From assembly GCA_028281825.1 (NCBI GenBank), contig JANQJC010000051.1:1-51202 (forward strand): 51,202 bases of DNA, given 5' to 3'. The notes below the pieces were generated by a model that did no database searches, was not told the origin of the DNA, and was given only the letters and a program-made list of their open reading frames with translations. This stretch comes from Flavobacteriales bacterium (GTDB taxonomy: Bacteria > Bacteroidota > Bacteroidia > JANQJC01). The position numbers were made by a program, and so were the translations under genes. Positions 24,539 through 33,385 of this stretch are shown piece by piece. The first letter of the stretch is position 1, and every line of letters starts with the position of its first letter.

Positions 24539-25873
24539 TTATTCTTGAATTGAATTTGGTTCATCGTCAGTGTACCATTTGATGCGCTTACTGAAATACA
24601 TCACCAAACCAAGTATGATGAATAAGCCCACACTGCCCATCAATAGGGCGTAATCTTGCTCTTGCAGCAGTATGAATACAAAGAAATAGAGTGCTGCAAG
24701 AGTCCCCCCAGTGAAAAGGGTAACCTTGGCTTTTTTAACAACCGCACTAGTATAAAGGGTAACCATAGTTACAGTAGCCAAACTTGCTATTGCGTATGCA
24801 AGAGTAAATCCAAGATGCTCGCTAATGGATACTAGTAATGTATAGAAAACGCATAAAGCTATCCCAACCAATAAGTATTGTACTGCATGTATTCTTTTCT
24901 TGTGAAGTATTTCGGTGAAGAAATAGGTGAGAAAAGTGAGTACAATAATTAATATGGCATATTTGGCACTTCTGGTACTCTTTTGGTATTGATCTACGCC
25001 TGTTAAAAGACTCAAACCAAATGCAGAGCTATTTAAATCTTGGTCTCCCTTCCATTGTTGCGGGAAATTTCTGTTCACATGCAAGATTTTCCACTCTGCG
25101 TTAAAACTACTGTCGGAAACTTCACGAGTTTCAGGTAGAAAAGCCCCATCAAAACTTGGATTAGGCCACTTAGATTTTAGGTTAACTGCCGTTTGTTTAC
25201 CTACCGGAACAAAATGAAGTTGTTGACTCCCATTTAGGTTTATTTTGAATGAGAACTCGTAATTAGTATTGGAAGAATCGACAAATACAGGAGAACTCAC
25301 TCCACTTTCAATCACTCCGTCTGCTATGGTGCCAGGTTCAAAGTCATGTTCTGCATCCTGCCAATTGAGTTTAATATTCTCCCTTATCCCACGCATGTCG
25401 GTTACCCCGATATTGAGAGTGGCAGAACTCCAATCCACATATTCTTCAGCAATTCCCAAGGCAGCAAAGTCTGGTTTGGGAAATATACCCTTTATATCAA
25501 GCTGAGAATTATAAACAGTTACGTCATATATACCCCGATGCAGATTTTGAGTAAACAACTCTCCGTTAATGGACAAATCATCTGGAAGAAAGTGTGCGTA
25601 GTAAGGCGTCTTATATGTCTTTCCGTCTTCCTCATAGTACACAAAGTACTGTACAGATAAAACGGGCCCTGTAATGGTTTGATATCCACCCCATTTACTA
25701 TGTACATCCCTTACTGCTGAATATTGGGATTGGCGCCTTTCACGAATAAGATCTTCCACCATTGCACTTGGTATTAGTAACAGAAGTGTGATAATGCCAA
25801 TAGTGAAAAACTTAAGGGATATTGAGTTTTTGAACCATCTGTTGATACGAGATAAGATGTCATTGCTTACCAT
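24539..25873 (-). CDS. creD: CreD-family inner membrane protein
   Basis: A 444-residue membrane protein of the CreD family. One N-terminal helix (about 20-38) precedes the family-typical LIRERRQSQYSAVRDVHSKW, then a large extracytoplasmic domain of about 270 residues (with GPVLSVQYFVYY early on and LLTGVDQYQKSTRSAKYAIL at its end), and five or six C-terminal helices. In Enterobacteriaceae CreD is the effector of CreBC and affects envelope integrity and beta-lactam response. No creBC genes are here; instead it follows a DUF4173 gene and a winged-helix regulator. This neighbourhood suggests control by that regulator. Its biochemical activity is unknown. Confidence 0.93.
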   Translation of the reverse strand: MVSNDILSRINRWFKNSISLKFFTIGIITLLLLIPSAMVEDLIRERRQSQYSAVRDVHSKWGGYQTITGPVLSVQYFVYYEEDGKTYKTPYYAHFLPDDLSINGELFTQNLHRGIYDVTVYNSQLDIKGIFPKPDFAALGIAEEYVDWSSATLNIGVTDMRGIRENIKLNWQDAEHDFEPGTIADGVIESGVSSPVFVDSSNTNYEFSFKINLNGSQQLHFVPVGKQTAVNLKSKWPNPSFDGAFLPETREVSDSSFNAEWKILHVNRNFPQQWKGDQDLNSSAFGLSLLTGVDQYQKSTRSAKYAILIIVLTFLTYFFTEILHKKRIHAVQYLLVGIALCVFYTLLVSISEHLGFTLAYAIASLATVTMVTLYTSAVVKKAKVTLFTGGTLAALYFFVFILLQEQDYALLMGSVGLFIILGLVMYFSKRIKWYTDDEPNSIQE

Positions 25874-26009
25874 TAGTGTGTGTTTTATTGGTTTTTGATC
25901 ATTGACAATTTTATGCTGTCTTTCCTATATATATTGCAGCCATTAATTATTCGTAACACAACCTTTATTATCCGCACTGCACTAAGGATTATATGATTCT
26001 GGCTATCCA

Positions 26010-27626
26010 CTAATCTACCCTTGTTTCTTGCCTGCTGCCTTCATCCCATTGTAGGAGTGTGAATTCATGCCCATCCGTTTCTTTCAACATATTGTAAGCC
26101 CTGGCATCTGCATGATTCCATGAGGGCCAATCATATCTCTCCTGCTTTTCTAAGTAGGCCGCAGCCCTGTACTCCATATAATTCTTAAAGCGCTTGAAAT
26201 CGGTATAAAAAATCCACTTCACATTATTCTTATTGTGTGCCTCTATTTGGGCTTCCACTTTATCTAGATTCTTCATGATATCTGGAATTACACGATCAGA
26301 CATAGTAATGTAGAAGTCTACATCAATTTGCCCTTTATTCCAATGGTTTAGGTTGTAGTTGACGATAATACGCTCCCAATTAATGCAGCAGGTGATTACC
26401 ATCACAGCATAGGCTGCCCAGCTTGTTTTTCTGAATAAGAAATAGAAAGAGCGGGTTTGCTTGATTTTCAAGAACATGAAAACGATACCAATGGCTGTTA
26501 TGATTAGAAACACTACCACCCCAATACGCTTGAACGCCAAACCATGATATGCTATGTAATGGTAGTTGCGCAGAAATACAGATATGGCTAACACCATATT
26601 CTGAGCCATCCATACATAAGCTAGTGGCCTTAGTAAGTTCTTGCCGGGATAAAAGTTTTGATTTCTCCTGAATAGATAGAGAATTATGCCTATCGAAAGC
26701 AGAATGCTTATAATGAGCAAAGTGGTGCCCTGATGTACAAACTGTTTGAGGCTAAAGTCATCTGGAACAGTAAACCCGAACCATAGCCATTGTATGTCTA
26801 ACACATTAACCACCAATAGCATCAGGTTGACCATAACTATTAGCAGTAAACCTACCCTATGTTCGTTTTTAAGCGCCAGCGTTTTGAAATGGGCCATATT
26901 CGCCGGTGTAGCTCCTATATGCATCGCCCTTTTCTTTCTTTTCTTCCTCACCCTGAACAACGCATCAGTAAATGAAAGGTCTTTGTCCAGGAACATTTTA
27001 ATTTCCCTGTTAAAAATGATGCCTGCTATCACCATTAAGCCCAGCAGGATGAATAGTATCCAGGAAAGAGAGAAATACTCCTTAATGTGGACCAAAAGCT
27101 GATTGAGTTTCTCTATGAATATTTCTGTTAACTCAGCGAACCTTGGGCTGGCGCCTTTATATAGAAAATAGAATACCAGAAATACAATAGTTGGAATGAT
27201 GGCCAACTTAAGGTAATGCCTTATCCTGCTATATTTACCGTCAGCCTTCTCCCCTTCTTTTCTGATGCCCGCTAACGATAATGGAGCCCGCAAAAAGTTA
27301 TTCAGGGTATTAAGCAATGAATAGTAAATGGAGCGCATTTCACTATGGTGGATAAAACCCAGCATGGTTGAGAAAGAAAGGATATGCATTATCTTACTCA
27401 GGCTAGTATTGTAGATTACCACACAAACTCCCGTAATGACAGTAGCTACTGCACTTACCCATGCATTTCGTGAATACAAACTCTTAGGGTTGAGATAAAA
27501 AGCAAAAGCAGCCAATAAAGAACTGAATACCATGAGGTTAATTCCCAGCTTTTGGTGCCAGAACAAGAAGTTGTAGGCTACGATGCCAATCAAAAGAAAC
27601 AGATTTGCTGTTTGTCGGTTAGTCAT
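26010..27626 (-). CDS. DUF4173 (DUF4153-like) polytopic membrane protein
   Basis: A 538-residue protein with about twelve membrane helices and a C-terminal soluble tail of ~100 residues. Signatures of the DUF4173 family are NAWVSAVATVITGVCVVIYN, the YLFRRNQNFYPGKNLLRPLA segment and VWMAQNMVLAISVFLRNYHY. The function is unknown. It is 136 bases upstream of creD on the same strand, and its own upstream region contains the palindrome TACTTTG-N5-CAAAGTA, also found ahead of the regulator/membrane-protein unit. This links DUF4173 and CreD to the winged-helix regulator. Confidence 0.82.
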   Translation of the reverse strand: MTNRQTANLFLLIGIVAYNFLFWHQKLGINLMVFSSLLAAFAFYLNPKSLYSRNAWVSAVATVITGVCVVIYNTSLSKIMHILSFSTMLGFIHHSEMRSIYYSLLNTLNNFLRAPLSLAGIRKEGEKADGKYSRIRHYLKLAIIPTIVFLVFYFLYKGASPRFAELTEIFIEKLNQLLVHIKEYFSLSWILFILLGLMVIAGIIFNREIKMFLDKDLSFTDALFRVRKKRKKRAMHIGATPANMAHFKTLALKNEHRVGLLLIVMVNLMLLVVNVLDIQWLWFGFTVPDDFSLKQFVHQGTTLLIISILLSIGIILYLFRRNQNFYPGKNLLRPLAYVWMAQNMVLAISVFLRNYHYIAYHGLAFKRIGVVVFLIITAIGIVFMFLKIKQTRSFYFLFRKTSWAAYAVMVITCCINWERIIVNYNLNHWNKGQIDVDFYITMSDRVIPDIMKNLDKVEAQIEAHNKNNVKWIFYTDFKRFKNYMEYRAAAYLEKQERYDWPSWNHADARAYNMLKETDGHEFTLLQWDEGSRQETRVD

Positions 27627-27700
27627 GATTTTCGATTTTTGGTTTGTGGGTAAACGCTTATAATCATATTTTCTTGCCTTAGTTTAACATTTTTTAAAAG

Positions 27701-27719
27701 TACTTTGTATTTCAAAGTA
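27701..27719. promoter_or_regulatory. Putative operator copy 1 (ACTTTG-N5-CAAAGT)
   Basis: TACTTTG (27701-27707), spacer TATTT, CAAAGTA (27713-27719): a perfect seven-base dyad. It sits between the winged-helix gene and DUF4173, 75 bases ahead of the latter's ATG. The second copy lies at 28736-28752. The likely ligand is the adjacent winged-helix regulator (inference). Confidence 0.6.
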
Positions 27720-27742
27720 TAAATATAAAAAATATATGCCTT

Positions 27743-28039
27743 CTATTTGCTTGATTTTAACAGGGCCTCCAGTGCATTCAAATGTGCTTGAAACGCTTTT
27801 TTTCCCGCTGTTGTGATCAGGTATGATGTATTTGGTTTTTTGCCTATAAATTGTTTTTTCACTTTTAAATAGTTTAGTTTTTCCAACGCTGTGATATGAC
27901 TTGCAAGGTTTCCATCTGTCACGTCAAGTGTTTCTTTAAGGGTGTTGAAATCTACGCTGTCGTTTACTATAAGTACCGACATTATGCCCAGCCTTATGCG
28001 GCTGTCAAACGCTTTATTCAATCCATCTATAACGCTCAT
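27743..28039 (-). CDS. Winged-helix transcriptional regulator (HTH_34 type)
   Basis: A 98-residue protein that is a single winged-helix DNA-binding domain of the kind annotated as MarR-like or HTH_34. The helix-turn-helix is at about residues 30-55 (FNTLKETLDVTDGNLASHIT) and the wing at 58-75 (YLKVKKQFIGKKPNTSYLITTAGK). It lacks a separate ligand domain. Relatives in Bacteroidota are usually paired with a membrane protein and act as repressors. Here the partner gene lies 21 bases upstream on the same transcript. The two palindromic sites flanking this unit are good candidates for its binding sites. Confidence 0.9.
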   Translation of the reverse strand: MSVIDGLNKAFDSRIRLGIMSVLIVNDSVDFNTLKETLDVTDGNLASHITALEKLNYLKVKKQFIGKKPNTSYLITTAGKKAFQAHLNALEALLKSSK

Positions 28040-28060
28040 CGCCCTTTCATACTCACTCTT

Positions 28061-28717
28061 TTATTCGCTTACCGCTTTTCTATCATATTTATTGTACATC
28101 AACAGTCCATATATTATATGTAATATTCCGAAGCCTAGCGCCCATGCAATTAGGCCATATCCAGGAAACACTGAAGCCAGTAAGCCCAACACTATTTCCA
28201 ACACCCCGAGATACTTTATTTCATCCAAAGTGTACTTACCAGCACTTATTAACGCCAATCCATAAAATATTAAGGTGGCTGGCGCTATCAGACCTACTTT
28301 TCCATGCATGAATAGTATACCACAGTAAAGGCCACCAGCAACCAATGGTATGGAAAGGCTTGCCAACATTCTCTTTGACGCTGCATTCCACATTTTGTGG
28401 TTGCTTTTATAGGTCTTCTTTCTTGTGAAGTAATAGCCAGTTACCAAAGACAAAACCAGAACTATCAGTGCATCAAGAATACAAAAGGTCAACACATCCA
28501 TATTGATTTGCCCGGTCAAGTCTCTCACCCTATCATAATAATTCAAGCTCATGTGCCCACTGCCCATCAAATAGAAGTGAGCCGCCCCTGCCCCTATCAA
28601 AGCATATATACCAGCAAATACACCTGATAGGCCACTTAACGTAAGGAAGCGTGAAGAGCGTTCCATCATCAGCCTTATCTCGGCCAGGTCGTTTAATCTA
28701 TCTTTATGTTCAGTCAT
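28061..28717 (-). CDS. Membrane partner of the winged-helix regulator
   Basis: A 218-residue integral membrane protein with about six helices after a charged 22-residue N-terminus (DRLNDLAEIRLMMERSSRF). The C-terminal half has LVAGGLYCGILFMHGKVG and a Gly/Tyr-rich last helix pair (GYGLIAWALGFGILHIIYGL). Proteins of this type often precede HTH_34 regulators in Bacteroidota, which suggests the membrane protein senses something and the regulator responds; this is inference from context. The start is 19 bases downstream of the palindrome at 28736-28752, and the minus-strand TTACTTTG at that site could serve as the -7 box. Confidence 0.75.
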   Translation of the reverse strand: MTEHKDRLNDLAEIRLMMERSSRFLTLSGLSGVFAGIYALIGAGAAHFYLMGSGHMSLNYYDRVRDLTGQINMDVLTFCILDALIVLVLSLVTGYYFTRKKTYKSNHKMWNAASKRMLASLSIPLVAGGLYCGILFMHGKVGLIAPATLIFYGLALISAGKYTLDEIKYLGVLEIVLGLLASVFPGYGLIAWALGFGILHIIYGLLMYNKYDRKAVSE

Positions 28718-28735
28718 AACTATATAGCTAAAAGA

Positions 28736-28752
28736 ACTTTGCGATTCAAAGT
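28736..28752. promoter_or_regulatory. Putative operator copy 2 (ACTTTG-N5-CAAAGT)
   Basis: ACTTTG (28736-28741), spacer CGATT, CAAAGT (28747-28752). It has the same half-sites and spacing as copy 1. On the minus strand TTACTTTG (28754-28747) is close to the -7 consensus TAnnTTTG, so a protein bound here would cover the promoter of the membrane-protein/regulator unit and repress it. Confidence 0.6.
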
Positions 28753-28853
28753 AAAAAAGAAAAAATCAATCCTGCAAGTATTCCGTTGATGTGTTTAACA
28801 TTTTTTGTGATTAAGCTTTTATGAAACAATCCGTTTTTAAGCTATATTATGCA

Positions 28854-28886
28854 AGGGATTATTAAAAATAATATATCTTCATCCCT
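28854..28886 (+). promoter_or_regulatory. Nested inverted repeat ahead of the six-gene operon
   Basis: Outer arms AGGGAT (28854-28859) and ATCCCT (28881-28886) enclose ATTATT-AAA-AATAAT (28858-28872). It ends 33 bases before the first ATG of the AAA+ operon. It could be an RNA structure in the leader or an operator. No T-run follows. Confidence 0.35.
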
Positions 28887-28919
28887 GAACTTATTACATA
28901 ACTTAATACCATAACTAAA

Positions 28920-30305
28920 ATGTCGGGTACAGATTCATTTGACCTTCTTGACCAATTAGGAGACAAATCAAAAGTTGATAGGCTAAAAGCCAAAATAGAG
29001 AAGCGTAAAGACGCTGATATACTCAGCCAATTGGACAGTATAGAATCAAGCATTGAGCAGGCTGCATCAGAAAATCGCTCTGCTGAAGATATCGTAAAGA
29101 ACATCGTAAATGCCAATTTCGACACACTTAATGGTGATGTAGAAGAAACAGAAAAGGACCTTCAGGAGTTGATGCTTCACCTACGTGCCATGCTAGATAG
29201 CTGTGGGGGTGAATTTGCTAAACTGCAAGAACTTAACCCAGAGGAAGAGCAGTTGATAGAAAACGCCAAAACTGCACTAGCAAAGGCTGAAACAGACCTG
29301 AAGGATGCCGAAGGCATGTCAAATGCATGGAACATTCTTTTCGGACTGAAGAACAGGCGTGTTGCGAGCGGCAAAGACAAGCACGCACAAGCAGAAGCGA
29401 CGGTAAAGCAGTCTGAAGAAGAAGCCAATCGCCGTTACAGGGAGAGGTTGAAGAATGCCGATATCGATAGCTCACTAAATCGTATTATAAGCCAGGTTCA
29501 AGGAATGGTGGGTATTGTAGAAGATATGATTGGTGAAGTTGAAGTGCAAATTGAGGCTTTGAAAAATCGTAAAGAGTTGGCTTTTGAGACCAAGCAAAAA
29601 GCAGCTAAAGTGATGGAAGACCGCCAAAGCGAGTTGGAAGAAATTGAGGCTAAATTAAAACTAGCTGAGCAAGAGCTGGACGAAATGGAGAATGGCTCAC
29701 CTGAGCATACCGCTCACCAAAAGAAAATAGCTGACATCCGTGAATTGAGGGCAGAAGTTAAAGGTAAGTACAATGTGGCCTTGGGTATCTTCCAATCAAA
29801 AGAAAGGTTTGTAGACCAAATTGTAGTGCACCTTGAAGCCCAAACAACCACCAAGAACAACTTGAAGCAGTTGATTGGTCAGCTTAGAAGCGATACCGAA
29901 GAAAGGGTAACTACTTATGAGTCTGGTTTGCAATTGATACAATCTGCTACTGCACAGGAGGCTGCTTCTATTTATGAGGATGCAGGCACCAAGACAGACC
30001 AGTTGATTACTGAGATTGCCGCTAAAGTGTTTGTGTCATCTGAACAGGATAGGATTGACAGGATTAAGAAGCACCCTAAACGTATGAGCGAGTTGCACAA
30101 GGTATTGGTGGCAATGGCTCAAGCCACAGCTGCTTATAAGGAGAAGGATGCTGAATTGATGAAGCAACACCAGGAGAAGTATGGAATTGATGTGACTCGT
30201 GAGTTTTCTCACATTTATGAGAAGGGTGAGAATAATGAGCCTATTACAGCACCTCAGCCAGAGAAGAAAAAAGGTGGTGATGGAGTGAATGACTTGATGA
30301 ACTAA
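28920..30305 (+). CDS. Long coiled-coil protein, first gene of the AAA+ operon
   Basis: A 461-residue soluble, highly charged, almost entirely helical protein. Coiled-coil stretches are evident at residues 15-60, 105-155 and especially 195-260 (KAAKVMEDRQSELEEIEAKL). The C-terminal third has ASIYEDAGTKTDQLITEIAAK and ends in a Lys/Pro/Gly tail (PQPEKKKGGDGV). There is no signal peptide or membrane helix. I do not recognise the family. The coiled-coil character is loosely like TelA-type toxic-anion proteins or generic filament-forming proteins, but no defining motif is present. The stop codon is directly followed by the ATG of the next gene (zero gap), so it is certainly part of the operon; it may be a structural or adaptor subunit. 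Confidence 0.72.
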   Translation: MSGTDSFDLLDQLGDKSKVDRLKAKIEKRKDADILSQLDSIESSIEQAASENRSAEDIVKNIVNANFDTLNGDVEETEKDLQELMLHLRAMLDSCGGEFAKLQELNPEEEQLIENAKTALAKAETDLKDAEGMSNAWNILFGLKNRRVASGKDKHAQAEATVKQSEEEANRRYRERLKNADIDSSLNRIISQVQGMVGIVEDMIGEVEVQIEALKNRKELAFETKQKAAKVMEDRQSELEEIEAKLKLAEQELDEMENGSPEHTAHQKKIADIRELRAEVKGKYNVALGIFQSKERFVDQIVVHLEAQTTTKNNLKQLIGQLRSDTEERVTTYESGLQLIQSATAQEAASIYEDAGTKTDQLITEIAAKVFVSSEQDRIDRIKKHPKRMSELHKVLVAMAQATAAYKEKDAELMKQHQEKYGIDVTREFSHIYEKGENNEPITAPQPEKKKGGDGVNDLMN

Positions 30306-31403
30306 ATGAAAACCATTGATGTATTAGACCAATTCACGGAGCTTGATCGAAGTATATTAAAATACCACGATCAGTATGTGGATTACTTTGACTACCTGCG
30401 TAAGATTTTTGGGGCGCTCATCAATTCTTTTAATGAGCGGGCAAGTGAAGACCCACAGGAGATAGTTATCATCAAAACTTTTATCCAGCGTTTTCTCAAT
30501 ACAGTGGAAGCATTTAGGATGAAGTATGTTTTTGATGAAGAAAATGCCATGAGCATTGACCTGACGGACTCCAGCTTTCCCAATCACATGGAGTTTAGAA
30601 AGTTACTGCACGATATTGAGAACAGAGACCAAATGCTGGCCTCCCTCCCATCGGCAGAGACTTTGAAACAGGCCTTGCTCGACAAACTTTTTACTAATAA
30701 TAAAAAGCCCTCCAAGTTGATGATGCAATTGGCCAAAAGGACTTACCTGAGCCAACTGAATACCAATCGTTTGTTTATCCCGTTCACACCAGGAGAACTA
30801 GTGAGTGTGAGTAGAGATGATAAAGAGGAAACACGCAGGTATTTGTATTCATGGGGGTCTTATGACAGTGTTACCAACAGACCTTTTGTTTACATCATGA
30901 TATTCGACCAGCCTCAATCTGAGCCAGCCTTGTATTCTGACAAGGCCAAACTGGATGAATTGGTGAGCGCAATTTGGAAGATAAAAAGGGATACTTCACC
31001 ACTAAAAGTGATAGTGACTGAGATAGACGAAAAGTTCCCTCATATCTATCCAAAAGTGCTTAAAAGAATTGATTTAGGCCCTTTGTATGGCAAGTATTCA
31101 AAAGATGATAGTGCCTTAACAAGAATTATAAAGACCTACTTTGATGAAGATGATTTCATATTTGTTTTCACCACAGAGGTTATCTTTTCTGTAGGTTCTA
31201 AAAAATCGGGAAGCATATTTTCACAAGGGGAAATGAGGCAAATCTTTTTTGTGGATGAGTCCAATAAGGATTGCATGGAAAGAAATGTATCACAAGTACA
31301 TAAGTACATGATGGCCCCTCATGATGTTGTTCAGCATATGAGGGATTACCATAAAGAAATGGTGGAAGGCCTGGCCATGCCACCTATTACAGTAACTCAA
31401 TAA
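30306..31403 (+). CDS. Unrecognised soluble protein, second gene of the AAA+ operon
   Basis: A 365-residue cytoplasmic protein without a recognised domain. The N-terminal third is helical (ILKYHDQYVDYFDYLRKIFG and a following helix). The middle is beta-rich (RRYLYSWGSYDSVTNRPFVY, then IMIFDQP). Near the end come DDFIFVFTTEVIFSVGSKKS and a His-containing helix (MAPHDVVQHMRDYHKEM). No catalytic signature is clear. It begins at the base after the coiled-coil gene's stop and is 11 bases upstream of the ATPase gene. The conserved-looking mixed alpha/beta centre suggests a stand-alone adaptor or substrate-binding partner of the ATPase, but that is inference from position only. Confidence 0.65.
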   Translation: MKTIDVLDQFTELDRSILKYHDQYVDYFDYLRKIFGALINSFNERASEDPQEIVIIKTFIQRFLNTVEAFRMKYVFDEENAMSIDLTDSSFPNHMEFRKLLHDIENRDQMLASLPSAETLKQALLDKLFTNNKKPSKLMMQLAKRTYLSQLNTNRLFIPFTPGELVSVSRDDKEETRRYLYSWGSYDSVTNRPFVYIMIFDQPQSEPALYSDKAKLDELVSAIWKIKRDTSPLKVIVTEIDEKFPHIYPKVLKRIDLGPLYGKYSKDDSALTRIIKTYFDEDDFIFVFTTEVIFSVGSKKSGSIFSQGEMRQIFFVDESNKDCMERNVSQVHKYMMAPHDVVQHMRDYHKEMVEGLAMPPITVTQ

Positions 31404-31414
31404 AAAATTACCCA

Positions 31415-33382
31415 ATGGAAAGAGGCGAAACAGCTTTACTACCCATTAAGGAAGATGACATAAAGGAATATCGCGAAGAAATAACCGCCTATTTAAAGTC
31501 GGTATCTTGGACACCTGACCAACAGAAAAGAAAAACCAATGAGCAGATAGACCTAAGCTTCCTTATACAAAACAAGACCTTAAGTGTTAACCAAAGTGAT
31601 GAGCTTTCTGTGCTCAAAAATGCCATCAGGATTAGTGATGACAGGATATTGCTTTCAAATACTGTCAACTTCACCATCAATACTATTAGAGAGGGCTTTT
31701 GTGTAGGGAGATATTTGGCTGCTTTATATGAGAAAGCTTCAGGATTAGAAACCTTGCTCTTTCGCAATAAGGATGGTAGCATGCACCAAAGTGAGCAGCC
31801 TGAGTTTCACGATAAAATGGAGGCACAAAGCGCGGTAATGCTGTTTACTGCCGCTTACTATATAGTATGGAAGCTTTCAAAGCATCGCCCTGAAGAAGTG
31901 AGTTCTATTAATATTGAGTTTGGTGGCATACCCGAAGTAAAACTCTCCCGCCCTACCCGTGCAGCAAACTGTGTACTCTATTATTACTGCGCTTACCTTG
32001 AGCGCTCAAATACTGTTCGCACAGAATTGGAGATGGTAAAGATGACCTTGCTTTATTTTGAACGGCTGATTGAGGAAATCCAAATGCGTAAGGACTCCAT
32101 TAAATACCTGGATTTCTTTACTAATAACCATTACAAGTTAGAACATTCCGATTTTGTAGTACAAGGGTTTGAGCCAAGCTTTACTGGAACCGTTCATAGT
32201 ATCACCTTCAATAAAATCAAAATGGAGGAGATTGTGGCCAACCGCGAAGCCAAACATATGTTTAAGCGTTTTGCAGAAAGGTTAGTATGCCATGACTTCG
32301 AAACGGGAAAAAATCCAATGCTAGAATTAGGTGGCCTACCATCTATTACTATGGCGGATGGTAAACCTGGCACAGGTAAAAGTATGCTGATTGCTGCCAC
32401 AGCTACCTTATTGCAAGAAAAATGCGAATGGCTGGGTATTCCTTTTCTTTTCTGGCCTTTACCTGAGAATATTATTTCCACTTACCAGGGTGGTTCAGCT
32501 GAGAGGGCCCTGGAATGGTTCCGCCCTATGGCAGACCCTAATAAAATTATTTTTGCACCGATTGATGATGCTGAAAACAATTTGGAAGAGAGAACCAGAC
32601 AAAATGTATCAGCCGGTGTACGTGAGTTTATTGGTGTTTTCTTGAGAAATACTGAGGGTGCTTATGCAGTAAACAATGGCAATCGCTTGATTAGCCTGTT
32701 CACCAACATTCCTGACCAGATTGATAAAGCTGTTCTTTCAAGAATCCAAGTTCGTGTTTCCATTGATGGTGCTGAAAACAAAATGGACTTTATGGACCAG
32801 GACCATCTATGGTGGAGAAAGTACGAAAAGCTTTCACCCGGGTTTGTGAATATGACTACTCCTAATGGCTACGAATATATGGCAGGGCAAAAGGACTTAA
32901 ACTCATTGAAAGAGGTTTATAGTACGGATTATCAATTTCAACAAGATAGTGTGAAGGAGATATATGAAGACACCCTGAAGCAAGGTGACCCAACTTCGCA
33001 TGAATTCTTTGGGATATTTTATTCCAATATTCAAAAGAAATATCCATTCTTCTCCTCACGGGATTTGAGGAATATTCAAAAGGCCATTGATGCAAGAGTT
33101 ATTGACTTCGACTTACCAGAAGATTGGTGGGAAACCCCAGAAGCATTCTTTAAACAAGAATACGATACTAAATTGGGCATGCTGCGTGAACTGATGAAAG
33201 CCAATATTGGTGACTTATCGTTTGCGGAAATCAGGCTGAGAGAAGCCCAATTCTATATTGACACCGCGGTACGTATCAACCAAACGGGTATTGAAAGGGA
33301 AATAAAAGAAAACGCAAAAAGGCTGCATATTCAGCATGAGGCATCGAAGAGAATGCAAAATGGCGAAGCGATAGAAGCATAG
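31415..33382 (+). CDS. Classical AAA+ ATPase with a large unassigned N-terminal region
   Basis: A 655-residue protein with one AAA+ module at about residues 295-455. Walker A is GKPGTGKS (316-323), the following pore-loop/second-region signature is YQGGSAERALEWF (357-369), Walker B is IIFAPIDDAE (378-387), sensor 1 is Asn431 in TNIPDQIDKAV, and the arginine finger is Arg443 (LSRIQVRV). The pattern is that of the classical AAA clade (FtsH/p97/ClpX-like remodelers), though the Walker B ends D-D-A-E rather than D-E. The N-terminal ~290 residues and the C-terminal ~200 residues are unassigned; there are no membrane helices or protease motif. Likely a remodelling motor acting on the partner membrane or coiled-coil proteins. 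It lies centrally in the operon (11-base and 3-base gaps). Confidence 0.88.
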   Translation: MERGETALLPIKEDDIKEYREEITAYLKSVSWTPDQQKRKTNEQIDLSFLIQNKTLSVNQSDELSVLKNAIRISDDRILLSNTVNFTINTIREGFCVGRYLAALYEKASGLETLLFRNKDGSMHQSEQPEFHDKMEAQSAVMLFTAAYYIVWKLSKHRPEEVSSINIEFGGIPEVKLSRPTRAANCVLYYYCAYLERSNTVRTELEMVKMTLLYFERLIEEIQMRKDSIKYLDFFTNNHYKLEHSDFVVQGFEPSFTGTVHSITFNKIKMEEIVANREAKHMFKRFAERLVCHDFETGKNPMLELGGLPSITMADGKPGTGKSMLIAATATLLQEKCEWLGIPFLFWPLPENIISTYQGGSAERALEWFRPMADPNKIIFAPIDDAENNLEERTRQNVSAGVREFIGVFLRNTEGAYAVNNGNRLISLFTNIPDQIDKAVLSRIQVRVSIDGAENKMDFMDQDHLWWRKYEKLSPGFVNMTTPNGYEYMAGQKDLNSLKEVYSTDYQFQQDSVKEIYEDTLKQGDPTSHEFFGIFYSNIQKKYPFFSSRDLRNIQKAIDARVIDFDLPEDWWETPEAFFKQEYDTKLGMLRELMKANIGDLSFAEIRLREAQFYIDTAVRINQTGIEREIKENAKRLHIQHEASKRMQNGEAIEA

Positions 33383-33385
33383 TAA

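Noticed and set aside
28920-30305. TelA-type toxic-anion resistance protein
   Set aside because: The long helical composition is similar in feel, but no TelA signature was seen, so I left it as an unrecognised coiled-coil protein.
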